This document shows, piece after piece, positions 62,288 to 64,000 of a stretch of DNA of 64,000 nucleotides (the first letter of the stretch is position 1; every line of letters starts with the position of its first letter). The stretch lies in contig JALONM010000004.1 of assembly GCA_025454925.1 (NCBI GenBank), forward strand, positions 1 through 64,000, given 5' to 3'. Position numbers and translations under genes: made by a program. The notes below the pieces were generated by a model, which worked only from the letters and a program-made list of their open reading frames with translations, was not told the origin of the DNA and did no database searches. This stretch comes from Cytophagaceae bacterium. GTDB taxonomy: Bacteria; Bacteroidota; Bacteroidia; Cytophagales; Cytophagaceae.

Positions 62288-64000
62288 TTAGAAAAATATT
62301 TTAAGTTCAACTGTTGTTTCTTGTCCGCGGAATTTATCCAGCTTGAAATTCTTATCAGAATGATTAAACCAGCGATGACGAATAAATATTCCTGCTTTGC
62401 TAGCGAAATCATAATCAATCCCAACGCCGTGTCCACTTCCAAACTGATCCACTGTTTTATAATTTTTGCGATCCGACATAGCCACCGTGTTGGTAACTTC
62501 ATTCCCATCTCCGTCTGCAATGTTTAGTCTGTAATTACCTTTCACTGTTTCGAAAGAGTAGAATCCAAGAACGGTAACTTTCGGATGCAAGGCATAAAAC
62601 ACCATAAACTCTTCGAAAAAGGTACGCAAGAACGCTTCGTCGTTGAATTGGGCAAAGCCTAGTTTATCTCCAACACTGTTGTATAAATTGTAATTAGCCA
62701 AAATCAACTCTCTGTTAAACAGATTCAATTTATACTTAAGACCTAATGATAAGGTGTTGAATGATTTTTTATAGTTGATGGTTGAATCCGAGATTGTGAA
62801 CTTTTCATACGTACGACGGAAAATACTGGTAATTCGTCCGTAAGGACCAGTGTTTCCAGTAAAGTAAGTAAAACGGGAACGTATGAATGGATTTGACTGA
62901 TGCCAGAAAGAAATCATATTGGCTGTATTAGCTGTATCATTTTCAATTTCCTGGGTTGCACCCCAAGCAGCCATTACCTTTAATGGACCATACCCATTTT
63001 CGTGCTTTAAATAAATCCCCTGACGATTGTTGGTCATTTGTCCGATGTCGGTAATTGCCCCTTGCATCGTTGTAATATCGAAAGAAGACCCAATGTTTGC
63101 AGGAGTTCCTACCGCATGGTCATTCGCTGAGTTTAATACCTGACTGTTGGCATTCACAACGCCTTTTCCAATGGAGAACAATTGCATGGAAATGGGGAAA
63201 TTGAACCAATCTTTTTTGATATCGAAATGCAAACTGAATGCACGGTTATTTTTGAATGGATCTTTATGCCATCCAAAGTCTCTACCTGCTGGAGTGATGG
63301 AATCGCCAGATGGTTTATTTCCTGTGATGAACTCATACGTCTTTTTGTCTACCACACCATCTTGCCACTGACCAGCACCCAATTCATAAAATATTTTAAA
63401 CTTAGAGAAATTAAGACGACCGTCCACCGTAATAATTTGTTGACGTATTCGGCTGATGGCAGCTCCATCGGTAAATCCGTATTGCATAAAGAAGTTACTT
63501 CCAAACTCGTGTCCTGAAACACTTCTCTTCAAACGGGCAGCCACCAGGTTCTTGGGGATTTTGGTATTATATGTCTGGAAGCCACCACTGTTGTCAGTTT
63601 TTCCATACAAGAAACTAAATCCAAATCCTTTCGGAAGATTTTTTCCTTCGATAATAAATCCTTGCGTAGCTGTATTCCCCCAGCGGGAGTCGCGGGCAAT
63701 ATTCTGAGAACCATAAAATACATTGTACTTATTCCAGGCATGTTGCTCAGGGTCCCAAGGGTATCGCTCAAACATATCATCGCGATACTCATAATTCCAT
63801 AAAGTAAATGGGCTCAAACGATACCAGTTTACACCACCACCTGCTATCAAATTAAATTCCCCTATGGCGGTGCTTGCATTTCCTGTGAACTGGAAAATAC
63901 GATACGGCATAAAACGACGATTGTAGTTGGACGCGATACCGTAGGTACCTTGCAACTTGGTTCCTCCATTATAGCCTCCGGTCGAATCCTCACGGATTTT
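62288..64000 (-). CDS. Outer-membrane beta-barrel protein, 5' end cut by window edge
   Basis: The frame is open through the right end of the window, giving at least 570 residues; no start codon or signal peptide is visible. A TTG at 63955 is only an internal Leu, since 15 further in-frame codons precede it. The protein is rich in Tyr, Phe, Trp and Asn with alternating strands (FGSNFFMQYGFTDGAAISRI, FSLHFDIKKDWFNFPISMQL) and ends in ETTVELKIFF, a barrel C-terminus. No TonB-dependent plug is seen in the part available. It shares style and size with the next barrel gene, six bases downstream, and the two may act as a pair. It is the most upstream operon gene seen; the promoter lies outside. Confidence 0.82.
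   Translation of the reverse strand, partial: KIREDSTGGYNGGTKLQGTYGIASNYNRRFMPYRIFQFTGNASTAIGEFNLIAGGGVNWYRLSPFTLWNYEYRDDMFERYPWDPEQHAWNKYNVFYGSQNIARDSRWGNTATQGFIIEGKNLPKGFGFSFLYGKTDNSGGFQTYNTKIPKNLVAARLKRSVSGHEFGSNFFMQYGFTDGAAISRIRQQIITVDGRLNFSKFKIFYELGAGQWQDGVVDKKTYEFITGNKPSGDSITPAGRDFGWHKDPFKNNRAFSLHFDIKKDWFNFPISMQLFSIGKGVVNANSQVLNSANDHAVGTPANIGSSFDITTMQGAITDIGQMTNNRQGIYLKHENGYGPLKVMAAWGATQEIENDTANTANMISFWHQSNPFIRSRFTYFTGNTGPYGRITSIFRRTYEKFTISDSTINYKKSFNTLSLGLKYKLNLFNRELILANYNLYNSVGDKLGFAQFNDEAFLRTFFEEFMVFYALHPKVTVLGFYSFETVKGNYRLNIADGDGNEVTNTVAMSDRKNYKTVDQFGSGHGVGIDYDFASKAGIFIRHRWFNHSDKNFKLDKFRGQETTVELKIFF

Noticed and set aside
63955-63957. TTG at 63955 as start of the right-most barrel gene
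   Set aside because: The frame stays open to the window edge and no signal peptide follows the TTG, so the gene must begin outside the window.

Overview
The window comes from a Bacteroidota genome, most likely a Cytophagales- or Chitinophagales-type environmental bacterium. Evidence: type IX secretion (T9SS) C-terminal sorting domains on four proteins, the LpxC-FabZ fusion, a hybrid-type sensor with a propeller periplasmic domain, a heme-type TonB-dependent receptor, and two near-perfect Bacteroidota promoters (TTTG-N19/20-TAnnTTTG) in front of rpsT and tRNA-Arg. The DNA is moderately AT-rich. Nothing typical of a phage, IS element, integron or CRISPR array was seen.

Layout. 1-16.3 kb, all leftward: a leucine-rich-repeat protein, a secreted PhoX-type phosphatase and an 11.6-kb gene for a 3,880-residue T9SS surface protein made of alternating LamG and HYDIN-like domains, one YWTD-type propeller, 24 calcium-loop repeats and a gliding-type C-terminus. 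16.8-26.5 kb: a secreted alginate-lyase-family protein, a split sensor kinase/AraC response regulator pair, an orphan PLAT-domain protein in AT-rich surroundings, and an MBOAT/SGNH acetylation pair. 27-37 kb: tRNA-Arg, a DUF4836 lipoprotein, a frameshifted ABC ATPase, an FtsX-like permease, a T9SS CotH protein, radC, rpsT and an S1/P1-nuclease-like protein. 37-42 kb: a triple-CBM-like secreted protein, an MmpS-like lipoprotein and a TonB-dependent receptor. 42-47.6 kb: the conserved block HD-lpxD-lpxC/fabZ-lpxA-ABC ATPase. 47.6-55.3 kb: miaA, a small polysaccharide cassette (UDP-GlcNAc 2-epimerase, flippase, AsnB-like amidotransferase, GT4) and a fatty acid desaturase.

55.8-64 kb (right edge), all leftward with tight spacing: two outer-membrane beta-barrel proteins (the first cut by the window edge), a lipoprotein of unknown type, a lipoprotein with three tandem carbohydrate-binding-like modules, and a GH9 endoglucanase, ending in a clear terminator. 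There is no SusC/SusD pair. I read this as a SusCD-independent beta-glucan (probably cellulose) capture and digestion operon. A 13-bp perfect hairpin lies between the binding lipoprotein and the GH9 gene and may set their expression ratio.

The most unusual items are this beta-glucan operon, the calcium-loop array of the giant surface protein, the PLAT-domain protein with a pore-former-like C-terminal half, and the broken ABC ATPase beside an intact permease.
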